Source: a virus. From it: DNA of 30,982 nucleotides. Position 1 is the stretch's first letter, and every line of letters starts with the position of its first letter. A model generated the notes under the pieces. That model was not told the origin of the DNA. It saw nothing but the letters and a program-made list of their open reading frames with translations, and did no database searches. The DNA is taken from positions 1-30,982 of the IMG/VR virus record IMGVR_UViG_3300027791_000083; one strand, given 5' to 3'. Position numbers and translations under genes: made by a program. Below, piece by piece: positions 8,039 to 15,797 of the stretch.

Positions 8039-10237
8039 CTATTTAATATTTTTAAATCCAGACCTGTTGGGTCTATTAGTTCTTGATGTTGAACTACGTC
8101 CAATATTTTTAAATGGACTATACTTTAATTTATACAAATTTTCTGAATTTACCAAAGATTTACCCTCTGATTCACGTCTTTTAGTATATCCTCTATTAGA
8201 TTGTTGTATTTTAACAAATGCTATTAATGCACCAAATGCAACTAATCTATCCACATTTAAACCAGGGTAATAAGCTAACATTTCTTTTATTAACATAGGG
8301 TCTGGTATTCTTTCTACACCTAATGTTTGATTTGTAACTACACCATTTATATCAGTTTCTTCATCAATTACTTCTCTTAAGAATTCTATAGCGTAAGATA
8401 TTAAATGACTTTTAAATAATGTTCCTGTATTTTTCCACCCATATTCTTGATATACAGTTTTGTTAGAACCTAGATCTTTTAAAAATAATATTTGTTGTTT
8501 AGGTACCAAATATCTTTGTTTTCTTCTAGCAATCATATGCTGTATAAAAAGAGATATGTTATTTTCTACTAATGTCCATGCATTATACCACTCTATAATT
8601 AGTTCTAATCTTTCATGTGTTTTATTAATATCATCAAACCGCCCACACCATGCAGCAACTACTTTATCTTTTTCTATAAATTGTTCTACCTCTCCCAATT
8701 CTGTAGTTCTAATTACTTCCATTGCATTTTTATAAACAAATATAGAACACAATGAATCTGACGTTGTTGTTTTTCCTTCTGATACTGGATCAATAGAAGC
8801 ATAATAAGCACCAAATTCTGGGCTTTTTATAGGTCTTTCCCAAACAACAATGCAACCCGTTTTATCTATTTGTTTTTTATCAACTGGAAACTTACTTATT
8901 GGTAATTTATTAGTTCTTTTAGCAGAGATTCCTTTTTCATCTCTATCTAATTCTATTAATTCATAGGGGTATTCTTTTTCTTCAATTCTTTTTTGTTGTC
9001 TAGATAATACCCCTTGTGGAAATATTGAAGCTTTTCTATATGCAAAAGCTTCAGAAATATTCATTGGTTTTTGAGAAATTCTTAATTGAAACTGTTCTCC
9101 ATTTAATTCATTTTTCCATTTTGATCTTTCTTGTACAATTGCTTTTACTGCTTCGTCAACCTCTGAATTTCCATATTTATCAATAAATGGAGGCATTGAC
9201 CATTGTTCTGGAATGAATAAACCTGCCATTCCTATTGTTCCATCTGCATCCATTAAATTAGTTTCAACAGAATAAATATCATTTGCATCAGGATTAAGTA
9301 TCATTTCTTTTAAAGGATTACATTGCTGTAAATCTCCAACAGATCCGGCTGCTATAAACATTCCTGTTGTTATCATTCCTGATGACATTGCTGGACGTAA
9401 GTATTCATATGTATCAGACATTTTAGGAGCAATCCCTGCTTCTTCATGAAAAAAATATGAACATGGTCCCCCTACGCCTGTAGTAGCATTTTTTTCAAAT
9501 GAAGCACCTTGAATTTTAGATTTTAATCCTCTTGCTGTTTTTCTATTATTTATTTTAACTTCAATTTGCTGTTGCCATAATAATACTTTTTCTGGATTAC
9601 TTGGTCTATACCAAGCGGTGTGTTCATTTAAAAACGTTTTATATTCATCTAAAAATTTCCATGAACCTTTGTCATTAATAAAATCTTTTAAAGATGCACC
9701 TATTTTACAAATGGATCCTTCTTCAAACCAATATGTATTAATTAACTTCCCCATATGAAAATATGAAGAAGCTATTTGACGTTTTTTTAATATTGCTGAA
9801 TGTTTATTATTTAATTCTGCTAATAACTCATAAAGAGCCATGTGATATTGTGCATCTCTTACTTTAGCAAAACCGTAATGTTTTTCTTCTTTATCAAATA
9901 TGGGTAGAAAGTTTAACCACATATAATAATCTCTACTTAAAAAAAAACTTTTAGGACCATCATTATATATTACACCTACCCTACATTTGTTTTTTTGATC
10001 TTCCCAATAGGTAGTGAAGTCTTTTGATCTAAATGGTGCATTACAATAAAAGCCCTGTTTGTTAAAAGCTTTAGCCTCACTATTAAATATATATGCTATA
10101 TCTGTAAACCCATAATCACCAGGTTCTTTAAATATACTTAATATATAATCTATAAATAATTTTTCAGTTTCAAAATCAGTTGTTGACCATTCTCCATTTG
10201 TGTATGTAGGAACGGTTTTATACATTCGGTACTTCAA
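8039..10237 (-). CDS. terL: Terminase large subunit (ATPase and nuclease)
   Basis: 732 residues. It pumps DNA into the prohead and cuts the concatemer. The ATPase part has an atypical Walker A-like stretch KKRQIASSY (about 151-159) and a Walker B YFFHEEAG (261-268) with the catalytic glutamates, His replacing the usual Asp. The C-terminal RNase H-like nuclease shows SIDP (Asp483), TLVENN (Glu558) and NVDRLVAFGAL (Asp663), the three acidic positions expected. The start at 10237 overlaps the GroES-like gene by 20 bases; a second ATG four codons in is possible. The gene lies between the co-chaperonin and the portal. Length and motif layout suit crAss-like terminases. Confidence 0.9.
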   Translation of the reverse strand: MKYRMYKTVPTYTNGEWSTTDFETEKLFIDYILSIFKEPGDYGFTDIAYIFNSEAKAFNKQGFYCNAPFRSKDFTTYWEDQKNKCRVGVIYNDGPKSFFLSRDYYMWLNFLPIFDKEEKHYGFAKVRDAQYHMALYELLAELNNKHSAILKKRQIASSYFHMGKLINTYWFEEGSICKIGASLKDFINDKGSWKFLDEYKTFLNEHTAWYRPSNPEKVLLWQQQIEVKINNRKTARGLKSKIQGASFEKNATTGVGGPCSYFFHEEAGIAPKMSDTYEYLRPAMSSGMITTGMFIAAGSVGDLQQCNPLKEMILNPDANDIYSVETNLMDADGTIGMAGLFIPEQWSMPPFIDKYGNSEVDEAVKAIVQERSKWKNELNGEQFQLRISQKPMNISEAFAYRKASIFPQGVLSRQQKRIEEKEYPYELIELDRDEKGISAKRTNKLPISKFPVDKKQIDKTGCIVVWERPIKSPEFGAYYASIDPVSEGKTTTSDSLCSIFVYKNAMEVIRTTELGEVEQFIEKDKVVAAWCGRFDDINKTHERLELIIEWYNAWTLVENNISLFIQHMIARRKQRYLVPKQQILFLKDLGSNKTVYQEYGWKNTGTLFKSHLISYAIEFLREVIDEETDINGVVTNQTLGVERIPDPMLIKEMLAYYPGLNVDRLVAFGALIAFVKIQQSNRGYTKRRESEGKSLVNSENLYKLKYSPFKNIGRSSTSRTNRPNRSGFKNIK

Positions 10238-10502
10238 CTAAAATTGCAAATACATCACCTTCTTGAATTAATAAATGTTCTTCTTGATTGTGTTTCATTG
10301 CAGTAGGTAAACAATGTTCCGTATATTGAATAACATCCCCCATTTTAATTTCTTCTACTGATTGCCCTATACCAACTACAGTACCTATACATTCTTTTTT
10401 AACAGCCATTTCAGGTATAATAAATCCTGATTCAGTCATTGTTTGAGCTTTTTTTTGTTTGATTAAAAGTTTTTTTCCTACTGGTATTACTTGTTGTGCC
10501 AT
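10218..10502 (-). CDS. GroES-like co-chaperonin
   Basis: 94 residues with the cpn10 pattern: VIPVGKKLLIK at the N-terminus, a mobile-loop region followed by GFIIPE (residues about 26-31), GTVVGIGQSVEEIKMGDVIQYTEH, and the end LLIQEGDVFAILVE. GroES caps the GroEL folding chamber; phage versions such as T4 gp31 adapt the host chaperonin to fold the capsid protein. The loop QKKAQTMTESGF would be the GroEL-binding mobile loop. It is embedded between small genes and terminase, overlapping terminase by 20 bases, so it is co-expressed with late genes, consistent with a role in capsid folding. Confidence 0.85.
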   Translation of the reverse strand: MAQQVIPVGKKLLIKQKKAQTMTESGFIIPEMAVKKECIGTVVGIGQSVEEIKMGDVIQYTEHCLPTAMKHNQEEHLLIQEGDVFAILVEVPNV

Positions 10503-10581
10503 CTTTGTTAGTTTTTTTTATATTATTAAATTCTGGTTCATCCCAATAACAGAAATGCCATTGCGTTTTATTTTTACTCAT
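10432..10581 (-). CDS. Possible small overlapping gene (49 aa)
   Basis: From ATG at 10579-10581 a frame reads MSKNKTQWHFCYWDEPEFNN and continues lysine- and serine-rich to a TGA at 10432-10434. It starts against the stop codon of the upstream 172-residue gene and its second half overlaps the GroES-like gene in another frame. The first 22 codons fill a gap that would otherwise be non-coding and look protein-like (WHFCYWDEP), while the overlapped end looks like frame noise. It may be a real short gene or only a coupling leader for the co-chaperonin. Confidence 0.35.
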   Translation of the reverse strand: MSKNKTQWHFCYWDEPEFNNIKKTNKDGTTSNTSRKKTFNQTKKSSNND

Positions 10582-11100
10582 TTATAGTTGATCGTATGCT
10601 AATCCTGCACCACCACGTACTGAACTTTCTTGTTCTTGTTTCATATCAGTAAATGCACCTTTGTAAGAACTTCTTATTTGCTCAAATTTTGCAGCAGCAT
10701 TAACCATTGAATTTATATTACCGTCTCTGCCGTGTTCTATTGCAGTAACTTCCATATACTTTGCCAATCTATCTAACATGGATTTAATACCCACATAAGC
10801 TCTATATGTAGGTGTCTCATACATTTTTTTACACATATCTAAAGCATATCTAATTTTACCATCTTCAGGTGATTCTTCTAAACCAACTTCTTCTATAATT
10901 ATATCTTCTTTTTCATGTTCTGGTAAATTAAAAAATGGATTTAAATCTGGATTTGGACAACTCATGTAAAATACATATTGATATACTTGCATATATGTAT
11001 CTGGATATTCTGTCATTATTTTTTTAAGAAATGGTAAAGAATAACAATGTTCAGAAGGTATAACTTTATTGTTTTGTATATCAAATAATCTTACTATCAT
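10582..11100 (-). CDS. Hypothetical protein upstream of terminase (172 aa)
   Basis: Starts MIVRLFDIQNNKVIPSEHCY. Mostly helical, with an acidic middle (EKEDIIIEEVGLEESPEDGK) and a later segment DMCKKMYETPTYRAYVGIKS. No zinc site or membrane segment. A small helical protein two genes before the large terminase is a natural place for a small terminase subunit, but no helix-turn-helix is obvious and I do not claim it. It is tightly spaced with neighbours on both sides (12 bases to the next upstream gene). Confidence 0.75.
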   Translation of the reverse strand: MIVRLFDIQNNKVIPSEHCYSLPFLKKIMTEYPDTYMQVYQYVFYMSCPNPDLNPFFNLPEHEKEDIIIEEVGLEESPEDGKIRYALDMCKKMYETPTYRAYVGIKSMLDRLAKYMEVTAIEHGRDGNINSMVNAAAKFEQIRSSYKGAFTDMKQEQESSVRGGAGLAYDQL

Positions 11101-11112
11101 ATTGTTTTGTTT

Positions 11113-11367
11113 TTATAAGGCATCTATATAAGCTTTAACAGTAGCATAACTATCAGTAACATAAATTGGTAGCATAGATCCTGCTACATATACTTGACGT
11201 ACATCTATAATAGTTCCGTTTGATTGATATGCTGTTCCAACACCAGATAATGAAGTAGGATTTATTGCTATTAAAGATTCTGAACCTTCTACTATATACA
11301 TTGTAGCAGGGGCTGTTTGAGGAGTTGTTTGTGTTAAAAAAACTTGTGTTAATTGTATTGCTGCCAT
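11113..11367 (-). CDS. Hypothetical beta-rich small protein (84 aa)
   Basis: 84 residues rich in Thr, Val, Ser and Ala (TQVFLTQTTPQTAPATMYIV), with no charge clusters, signal peptide or membrane helix. This composition suggests a small beta domain, as in virion decoration proteins. Its start codon overlaps the stop of the PD-(D/E)XK nuclease gene by one base, indicating translational coupling. Family not recognised. Confidence 0.7.
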   Translation of the reverse strand: MAAIQLTQVFLTQTTPQTAPATMYIVEGSESLIAINPTSLSGVGTAYQSNGTIIDVRQVYVAGSMLPIYVTDSYATVKAYIDAL

Positions 11368-12179
11368 TAATTTTTATCTTTAAGCCACATCATTAATGAA
11401 GATACTTCATCTTTTAAATATGGCAGTTCATATATTTTTACTTCTTCTAAGACAGGTTCACCATTTTCTACCTTTGTAATTGGATAACCGTTTTTATCTT
11501 CCCCTACTTTAACAAATTTAACATGTTGAATTGTTAACTTTCCTATTTTTAATTTAGGATTATGTTTCTTAATAATATACGCATAAATACTTAATTGTAA
11601 GTTATAATGTTTAAGATTACAATCATCTAAATGATTTACAGGTTTATACATTTTATTAGTTATACCTTCCCAATTTGTATAACCTTTAGATTTTATTTCT
11701 TTATTTGTTTTGTAATCATTAATATTAATATATCCATTTACTATTTCAACAACATCTGCTTGGCCACATAAACCCATTGATTTTAAATAAACTAAGTGTT
11801 CTGGATATACACCGTCTCTAAGTTTTTGAACCGGTGCAAATTTTATACCTTTATCATCAATAATTGGTTTAATAATAGGTACTTCAAAACCATAACGGCC
11901 AATGGTATTTAACTCCATCATATCTGCTTCTCTTTGGTTATGATACCAATTTCCTAATTTAATAGCTCTTTGTGTTTCACCATCCCATGCAGTTATTATT
12001 TCTTTTGATGTCATACCATGCCACTTAGATCTTTTATTTTTAGAAGATTTTTTAGCTTGCCCTTCTCTATCAAATTTGGGTTTAAACATTCCAATAAAGG
12101 ATGTTACACTTGTCCAGTTTATTTTCTCTTCATCTGTGCTTTCATACACATGACCTTCTTCTACAAATCTTAGTCCCAT
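11367..12179 (-). CDS. PD-(D/E)XK nuclease, RecB-like exonuclease family
   Basis: 270 residues from the preferred start MGLRFVEEGHVYESTDE. The core motifs are present: GNWYHNQREA (His of motif I, near residue 80), GLCGQADVVEIVNG then ININDYKTNKEI (the Asp of GQAD and the D-x-K of DYK, near 145-163) and HYNLQLSIYAYII (the QxxxY motif of RecB/Cas4-type nucleases, near 195-205). It probably processes DNA ends during recombination or packaging. The longer start at 12215 would add MIIQQQQHKNKT, which is read from the end of the preceding 52-residue gene; the inner start has the better A-rich leader and no overlap, so I chose it. Confidence 0.82.
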   Translation of the reverse strand: MGLRFVEEGHVYESTDEEKINWTSVTSFIGMFKPKFDREGQAKKSSKNKRSKWHGMTSKEIITAWDGETQRAIKLGNWYHNQREADMMELNTIGRYGFEVPIIKPIIDDKGIKFAPVQKLRDGVYPEHLVYLKSMGLCGQADVVEIVNGYININDYKTNKEIKSKGYTNWEGITNKMYKPVNHLDDCNLKHYNLQLSIYAYIIKKHNPKLKIGKLTIQHVKFVKVGEDKNGYPITKVENGEPVLEEVKIYELPYLKDEVSSLMMWLKDKN

Positions 12180-12189
12180 GGTTTTATTT

Positions 12190-12348
12190 TTATGTTGTTG
12201 TTGTTGTATAATCAAATCTTCCAGGAGTTGTAAAATTATTTATTACAGTACTAGTTTTTTCAGTTAATAAAGTAACTGCTTCTTCTATGGTTATTTGATC
12301 TTCAGCTATTAATTCTCCTACTATTTGTTCTTTAGTTAACTTGCTCAT
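12190..12348 (-). CDS. Small acidic protein (52 aa)
   Basis: A 52-residue frame from ATG at 12346-12348, beginning MSKLTKEQIVGELIAEDQIT and ending in a threonine run (DYTTTTT) encoded by CAA/ACA-like triplet repeats. It overlaps the cysteine-rich gene upstream by 17 bases and ends 10 bases before the preferred nuclease start. The N-terminal half looks like a compact helical domain. Its acidic, protein-like composition and tight fit between genes support coding. Function unknown. Confidence 0.65.
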   Translation of the reverse strand: MSKLTKEQIVGELIAEDQITIEEAVTLLTEKTSTVINNFTTPGRFDYTTTTT

Positions 12349-12664
12349 TGTCTATTTGTTTAATTATTATTTCTTCTGTTTCTTCAGACATAAGTGATTT
12401 CCAATAACCTTTTGGGCATTCACTAGATAATGATCTTACTTTAAAAGCCAAACTACATCCACAATCTGAACAACAAGGTTGAGTACCAGGAGCTAAGCAA
12501 TCTGTTCCTTTTGCATCAAACATAGAACATTTAATACATGTTTGAAATCTTTCTTTTGCAACAGCTTCAATGTGTTCTTTTTTAAATATATTATTTTTAA
12601 TGCCTTCTGCAATTTGATTTATATTTTTAAAAACATTAGTATATTTTTTCCAAGACTTACTCAT
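12332..12664 (-). CDS. Cysteine-rich zinc-binding protein (110 aa)
   Basis: A basic helical N-terminus is followed by seven to eight cysteines arranged C-x2-C (residues about 43-46), then DCLAPGTQPCCSDCGCSL and a closing ECPKGYW. This spacing suggests two zinc-ribbon-like knuckles. Similar short cysteine-rich proteins occur in many phages with unknown roles; DNA, RNA or RNA-polymerase binding are all possible. It overlaps the IHF-like gene by four bases (ATGA type) and so is co-translated with it. Confidence 0.75.
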   Translation of the reverse strand: MSKSWKKYTNVFKNINQIAEGIKNNIFKKEHIEAVAKERFQTCIKCSMFDAKGTDCLAPGTQPCCSDCGCSLAFKVRSLSSECPKGYWKSLMSEETEEIIIKQIDNEQVN

Positions 12665-13017
12665 TTTTTTGCTTTAAAATTTTTTTTATTTTCTTTGTCT
12701 TCTTCTAATTGTTTTAAAGCTTTAGTCATTTGCTTTATGTTTTCAGTTATACTTTCACTTTTAGCATATCCATTATATGTTCTTTTTGCAATATTACCCA
12801 ACATACTTTTATTTTTTTTAATAGCAGTTTCTAATCTACCTTTTCTTAAATAAAATGTGCCAATGCCTTCTACATTAATTCTGGGATAATCTAGAGTAGA
12901 AAGTTTTTTTCTAATTTTAGAATAATAAAAGGATATAAAATCATCAACTACTTGCTGATGAACTCCAACTTCTTCTGCAATTCCCTTTTTAAACTCTTTG
13001 TGTTTCTTTGGATTCAC
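12661..13017 (-). CDS. IHF/HU-like DNA-binding protein
   Basis: 118 residues. The segment RINVEGIGTFYLRKGRL (about 45-61) matches the GxGTF signature of HU/IHF proteins, preceded by a helical part with VHQQVVDDFISFYYSKIRKK that corresponds to the dimerisation helices, and followed by a lysine-rich tail. The long DNA-binding arm of classical HU is not clearly present. IHF-like subunits are a recurrent feature of crAss-like genomes in the neighbourhood of structural genes, which supports both the call and the placement. Probable role: DNA bending during packaging or late transcription. It overlaps both neighbours, so is part of one operon. Confidence 0.75.
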   Translation of the reverse strand: MNPKKHKEFKKGIAEEVGVHQQVVDDFISFYYSKIRKKLSTLDYPRINVEGIGTFYLRKGRLETAIKKNKSMLGNIAKRTYNGYAKSESITENIKQMTKALKQLEEDKENKKNFKAKK

Positions 13018-13369
13018 TTCCTAAAATTTTATAATCTAATAATACTAGTCCTTTTGATTGAACATTTATGTATTTATTTAATTTTATTGTTTTTTTATTA
13101 TTACCTTTTTTATCTATTAGTAATTTTTTTTCTGCTTTAGAGATTGCATTTCTAGCTGATTGTGAACTTTTAAATATTGTTAGATCAGTTAAAATATTGC
13201 AAAATTTTGAAATTTCTATATTAGGGTTTCTTGCTAATACTGCTAAAAATTCTAAATCAGATTTACTAATTGTTATTCCGTTAAAAAAACAATATGTAAC
13301 TATTTGATATTTTATTGAGGTATGTAAACCTACTTTATGTTTTAAATCTACTTTATTTACGATTGCCAT
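12989..13369 (-). CDS. Winged-helix-like protein (126 aa)
   Basis: Contains a pattern of short helices followed by SSQSARNAISKAEKKLLIDK (about 68-87) and KKTIKLNKYINV, which reads like recognition helix and wing of a winged helix-turn-helix. No enzymatic motif. It overlaps the IHF-like gene by 29 bases and is next to the endolysin, suggesting a conserved late-operon DNA-binding or virion-associated role. The fold is my inference from pattern and is not certain. Confidence 0.7.
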   Translation of the reverse strand: MAIVNKVDLKHKVGLHTSIKYQIVTYCFFNGITISKSDLEFLAVLARNPNIEISKFCNILTDLTIFKSSQSARNAISKAEKKLLIDKKGNNKKTIKLNKYINVQSKGLVLLDYKILGSESKETQRV

Positions 13370-13371
13370 AA

Positions 13372-14289
13372 TTATAAACTTAAGATCATATCTACAAGGT
13401 TAGGATCCGGATAACAATCAGATTTATCCTTTCTAACATTAGTATGAGTTAATAATCCTTTTATTTTTCCTAAAGATGCATCCATTTGAAATCCAAATCC
13501 TTTTGTTGGACCATATTTTTGAATAAATTGTTTTAATCCTATTCTAATATCAATACAATCTCTTTCACCTACATAACGAATCCATTGTTCTATTGCTTTT
13601 ATTTGTGCATCAGAATATTTATGGTAATGTAAATAACCTTGAAATGGTTCATCAAGCTCTATTACTTGATCTGATAAAACTTTAGTATTTACATATGTTT
13701 TATGATCATTATTTAAATAGCCCATTGAGCATATTTCTAAACCAACAGAATGCCTATTCATCCAACCGGATAATGTTTTACCTAAGTGCCATCCTTGTGA
13801 TCCAGTTGGAAATGCTTGTACCATAACACCATCAAACTCATTATCTCCATTTCTATGGTTAATACCCCCTAATACAAATTCAGTGGCAATCCTACCTCTG
13901 TTATCTCTACCCCATTGATCTATAGTTCTGTATGGATTATTGTTTCCTGCAGTGTGATGTAAGAATATATATTCATTTTCTACAGGACCTTTTAAATATT
14001 CACCTTTTGATAAATAATGTTTGTGAATAAGCTGATTAAAATTAGTTGTATAGTACCCATTTGATATATCAGTATCTTCATCAATAGATTCTTCTGGTAC
14101 AAATGGTTTATTAAAAAGCAATACCCACATATCACTGTCTACCATTCCGGTAACAACTAAACCATTAGAAAGTTGATACCTTATAACAGCTTTTTCTGTT
14201 ATTGGTCCAAAATGACTATCTTTTTTTAAATCTAATTTATCTTGTAGGTGAGATACATTAAGACTTACGTCTCCTTTTTTAAGTAGCAT
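13372..14289 (-). CDS. Endolysin: N-acetylmuramoyl-L-alanine amidase with peptidoglycan-binding domain
   Basis: 305 residues. Residues 1-60 form a PG_binding_1-type domain (LDLKKDSHFGPITEKAVIRY, GMVDSDMW). The Amidase_2 domain follows: FLHHTAG (His111/112), GWHLG (His168), GLEICSMG (Glu185), LLTHTNVR (His282) and KSDCYPDP (Cys292 as the likely third zinc ligand, as in T7 lysozyme). It cuts the amide bond between MurNAc and the stem peptide to release progeny. There is no signal peptide, so it needs a holin, and two membrane protein genes lie just upstream. An N-terminal binding domain is less common than a C-terminal one. Confidence 0.9.
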   Translation of the reverse strand: MLLKKGDVSLNVSHLQDKLDLKKDSHFGPITEKAVIRYQLSNGLVVTGMVDSDMWVLLFNKPFVPEESIDEDTDISNGYYTTNFNQLIHKHYLSKGEYLKGPVENEYIFLHHTAGNNNPYRTIDQWGRDNRGRIATEFVLGGINHRNGDNEFDGVMVQAFPTGSQGWHLGKTLSGWMNRHSVGLEICSMGYLNNDHKTYVNTKVLSDQVIELDEPFQGYLHYHKYSDAQIKAIEQWIRYVGERDCIDIRIGLKQFIQKYGPTKGFGFQMDASLGKIKGLLTHTNVRKDKSDCYPDPNLVDMILSL

Positions 14290-14304
14290 AATATTAAATT
14301 TAAG

Positions 14305-14598
14305 TTAATCAATATTTTTTGCTGCTGCTTCCATTGCTGCTTTAAATGCTTGTGCTTCTTCTGAATCTGATGCAACACCACCTTCTTTTTCATCAGCATA
14401 TTGTTGAGCCATAAACATTTGAGCTTGCATTCGTTCTGCTCTAGATTTTTCTATACTAGCTAAAAGTTTTTCATATTTTGCTTGTATCTTTAAATGTTCT
14501 ATGTTGTCATTGTAAAAAGATGTAATTTCTTCACGCCTAGCATTAAGTTCTTTTTTGCTAAGTTTTGTCTCTTGATTTTTTAAATTGGTTTTTGACAT
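14305..14598 (-). CDS. Coiled-coil hypothetical protein (97 aa)
   Basis: A highly charged, almost wholly helical protein: KLSKKELNARREEITSFYND, then a heptad-like stretch up to residue 65 and an Ala-rich acidic end. No membrane segment. Likely oligomeric; it might be a small virion protein or a chaperone in the lysis region. A 17-bp perfect inverted repeat ends seven bases before its start codon, so its initiation or transcription may be controlled separately from the upstream membrane genes. Confidence 0.7.
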   Translation of the reverse strand: MSKTNLKNQETKLSKKELNARREEITSFYNDNIEHLKIQAKYEKLLASIEKSRAERMQAQMFMAQQYADEKEGGVASDSEEAQAFKAAMEAAAKNID

Positions 14599-14605
14599 TT
14601 TATAA

Positions 14606-14657
14606 TTATTTAGTTAAACATTAAACAAATATATATATAAAATGTTTAACTAAATAA
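14606..14657. promoter_or_regulatory. 17-bp perfect hairpin before coiled-coil gene
   Basis: Positions 14606-14622 and 14641-14657 are perfect inverted repeats (arms beginning TTATTTAGTTAAACATT) around an 18-base A/T loop. It fills most of the 73-base gap between two leftward genes. No T-run follows the stem on the minus strand before the ATG at 14598, so the shape suits a 5'-UTR hairpin, an operator or a processing site better than a terminator. Confidence 0.6.
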
Positions 14658-14671
14658 AGTTTATAGTATTT

Positions 14672-14959
14672 TTATCTAGATTTTATTCTATCTAGTTCTC
14701 TTTCTAGGAATTCAACTTTTACTTTTAAGGCTGAAGCTTCAGATTTAACATCCATTAAAGCGTTAGTACAATTGTCTTTATCTTTTTCTAATTTTTCTAC
14801 TCTACTTATTAAATCATCTCTATAAATAGTTTGTTCACTTTGATTTTCTTTTTGTTTCTCTCTTTTATTACGGATAAGAAACTCATAGAACTTCCAACCA
14901 CCTGCACCAAAGATGACAGATATTGCTGTAATTATTATTGTAGTTAGATTTTCGCTCAT
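14672..14959 (-). CDS. Membrane-anchored coiled-coil protein, candidate holin or spanin-like (95 aa)
   Basis: One membrane segment at about residues 6-26 (TTIIITAISVIFGAGGWKFY) then a basic patch and a long coiled coil (about 45-95). A one-helix anchor with a soluble coiled coil next to an endolysin gene is seen in small phage lysis proteins of the holin and i-spanin type. There is no lipobox partner immediately next to it. Its start overlaps the stop of the upstream membrane gene by one base. Lysis role is inferred from context. Confidence 0.65.
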   Translation of the reverse strand: MSENLTTIIITAISVIFGAGGWKFYEFLIRNKREKQKENQSEQTIYRDDLISRVEKLEKDKDNCTNALMDVKSEASALKVKVEFLERELDRIKSR

Positions 14960-15369
14960 TATTTTAGTGATCTTTCTAGTATTTCTTTCTTTAACTTAAA
15001 TAGAATCCATGCCCACATAAAAGCATACCAGCATGTAATCAATATATTTTTAAAGTCTATTAATACAAAAGCTTTTTCACTTTCAAATGTGTTTACTAAA
15101 TATCTTATAGTTGAAAATAAATATAATATTAAATATGCTGTTACAAATTTAACAAGCCATTTTGTTTTGTGTAATGAAATCATCATTGAAACACTAATGG
15201 TTAAATATGCAGAATATAACCAATATGTATTAGGTTGACCAGCTTCAGTCCAATATTTTAATGTAGTCCAAAGAATTTGATTATTTAAAATATCACTTGC
15301 AACCCAAAAAAATAACAAAGGTTGAAAATCAAAATATAATAAAGTATCTTTTATTTTTTTAAAATACAT
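14959..15369 (-). CDS. Multi-pass membrane protein in lysis region (136 aa)
   Basis: Four hydrophobic stretches are visible: PLLFFWVASDIL, NTYWLYSAYLTISVSMMISL, KFVTAYLILYLFSTIRYL and NILITCWYAFMWAWILFKL, with basic ends. It is probably an integral inner-membrane protein. Its place beside a one-helix membrane protein and the endolysin suggests a holin or antiholin role, but the sequence alone does not show this. Coupled to the next gene by a one-base overlap. Confidence 0.7.
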   Translation of the reverse strand: MYFKKIKDTLLYFDFQPLLFFWVASDILNNQILWTTLKYWTEAGQPNTYWLYSAYLTISVSMMISLHKTKWLVKFVTAYLILYLFSTIRYLVNTFESEKAFVLIDFKNILITCWYAFMWAWILFKLKKEILERSLK

Positions 15370-15380
15370 TTTACCTATTG

Positions 15381-15740
15381 TTAATTTATAGGAGGAACAG
15401 GCTCACCAACTATAAGGGTAATTGATACAGGATTAATTTCCAATTCAACACGTTCAGCTATTAATGCCTCAATCTTAGCAACTTGTTCTTCACCCATAGC
15501 ATCTTGAGTCCACTCAACAACTATTTCATTTGTTAAATCTTCAAAGGGTATAAATGGGGTTTCTGGATCTAATGGAACAGTTTGTGTTCCTATATTTGTG
15601 GTTGAATAAGGATTTCCTTCAGGATCTAATTGATCCGAAATTCCTGTTACTATCCAATGTACGTTATATACTACGTCTGTTTCACCTTCTTCTTGGGGGT
15701 GTACATCTACTGTTTTGCAATTCCAAGTATAGTTAATCAT
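15381..15740 (-). CDS. Small phage protein resembling the DUF7936 family (119 aa)
   Basis: The opening INYTWNCKTVDVHPQEEGET and the middle segment FIPFEDLTNEIVVEWTQDAM fit, as I recall it, a family of small proteins (DUF7936) widespread in marine phages near tail genes. Thr/Val/Glu-rich, acidic, no membrane segment. The extra proline-rich end VGEPVPPIN is unusual. It probably has a virion or tail-associated role. Family name is from memory and would need a profile search. Confidence 0.65.
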   Translation of the reverse strand: MINYTWNCKTVDVHPQEEGETDVVYNVHWIVTGISDQLDPEGNPYSTTNIGTQTVPLDPETPFIPFEDLTNEIVVEWTQDAMGEEQVAKIEALIAERVELEINPVSITLIVGEPVPPIN

Positions 15741-15797
15741 ATTTATTTATTTATTAAATTATTGCTATTTGTTTAATTGTTTATGATTACTTCTACT

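Noticed and set aside
12180-12215. Longer start of the PD-(D/E)XK nuclease at 12215
   Set aside because: It overlaps the Thr-rich end of the 52-residue gene and adds only MIIQQQQHKNKT; the start at 12179 has better spacing and context.
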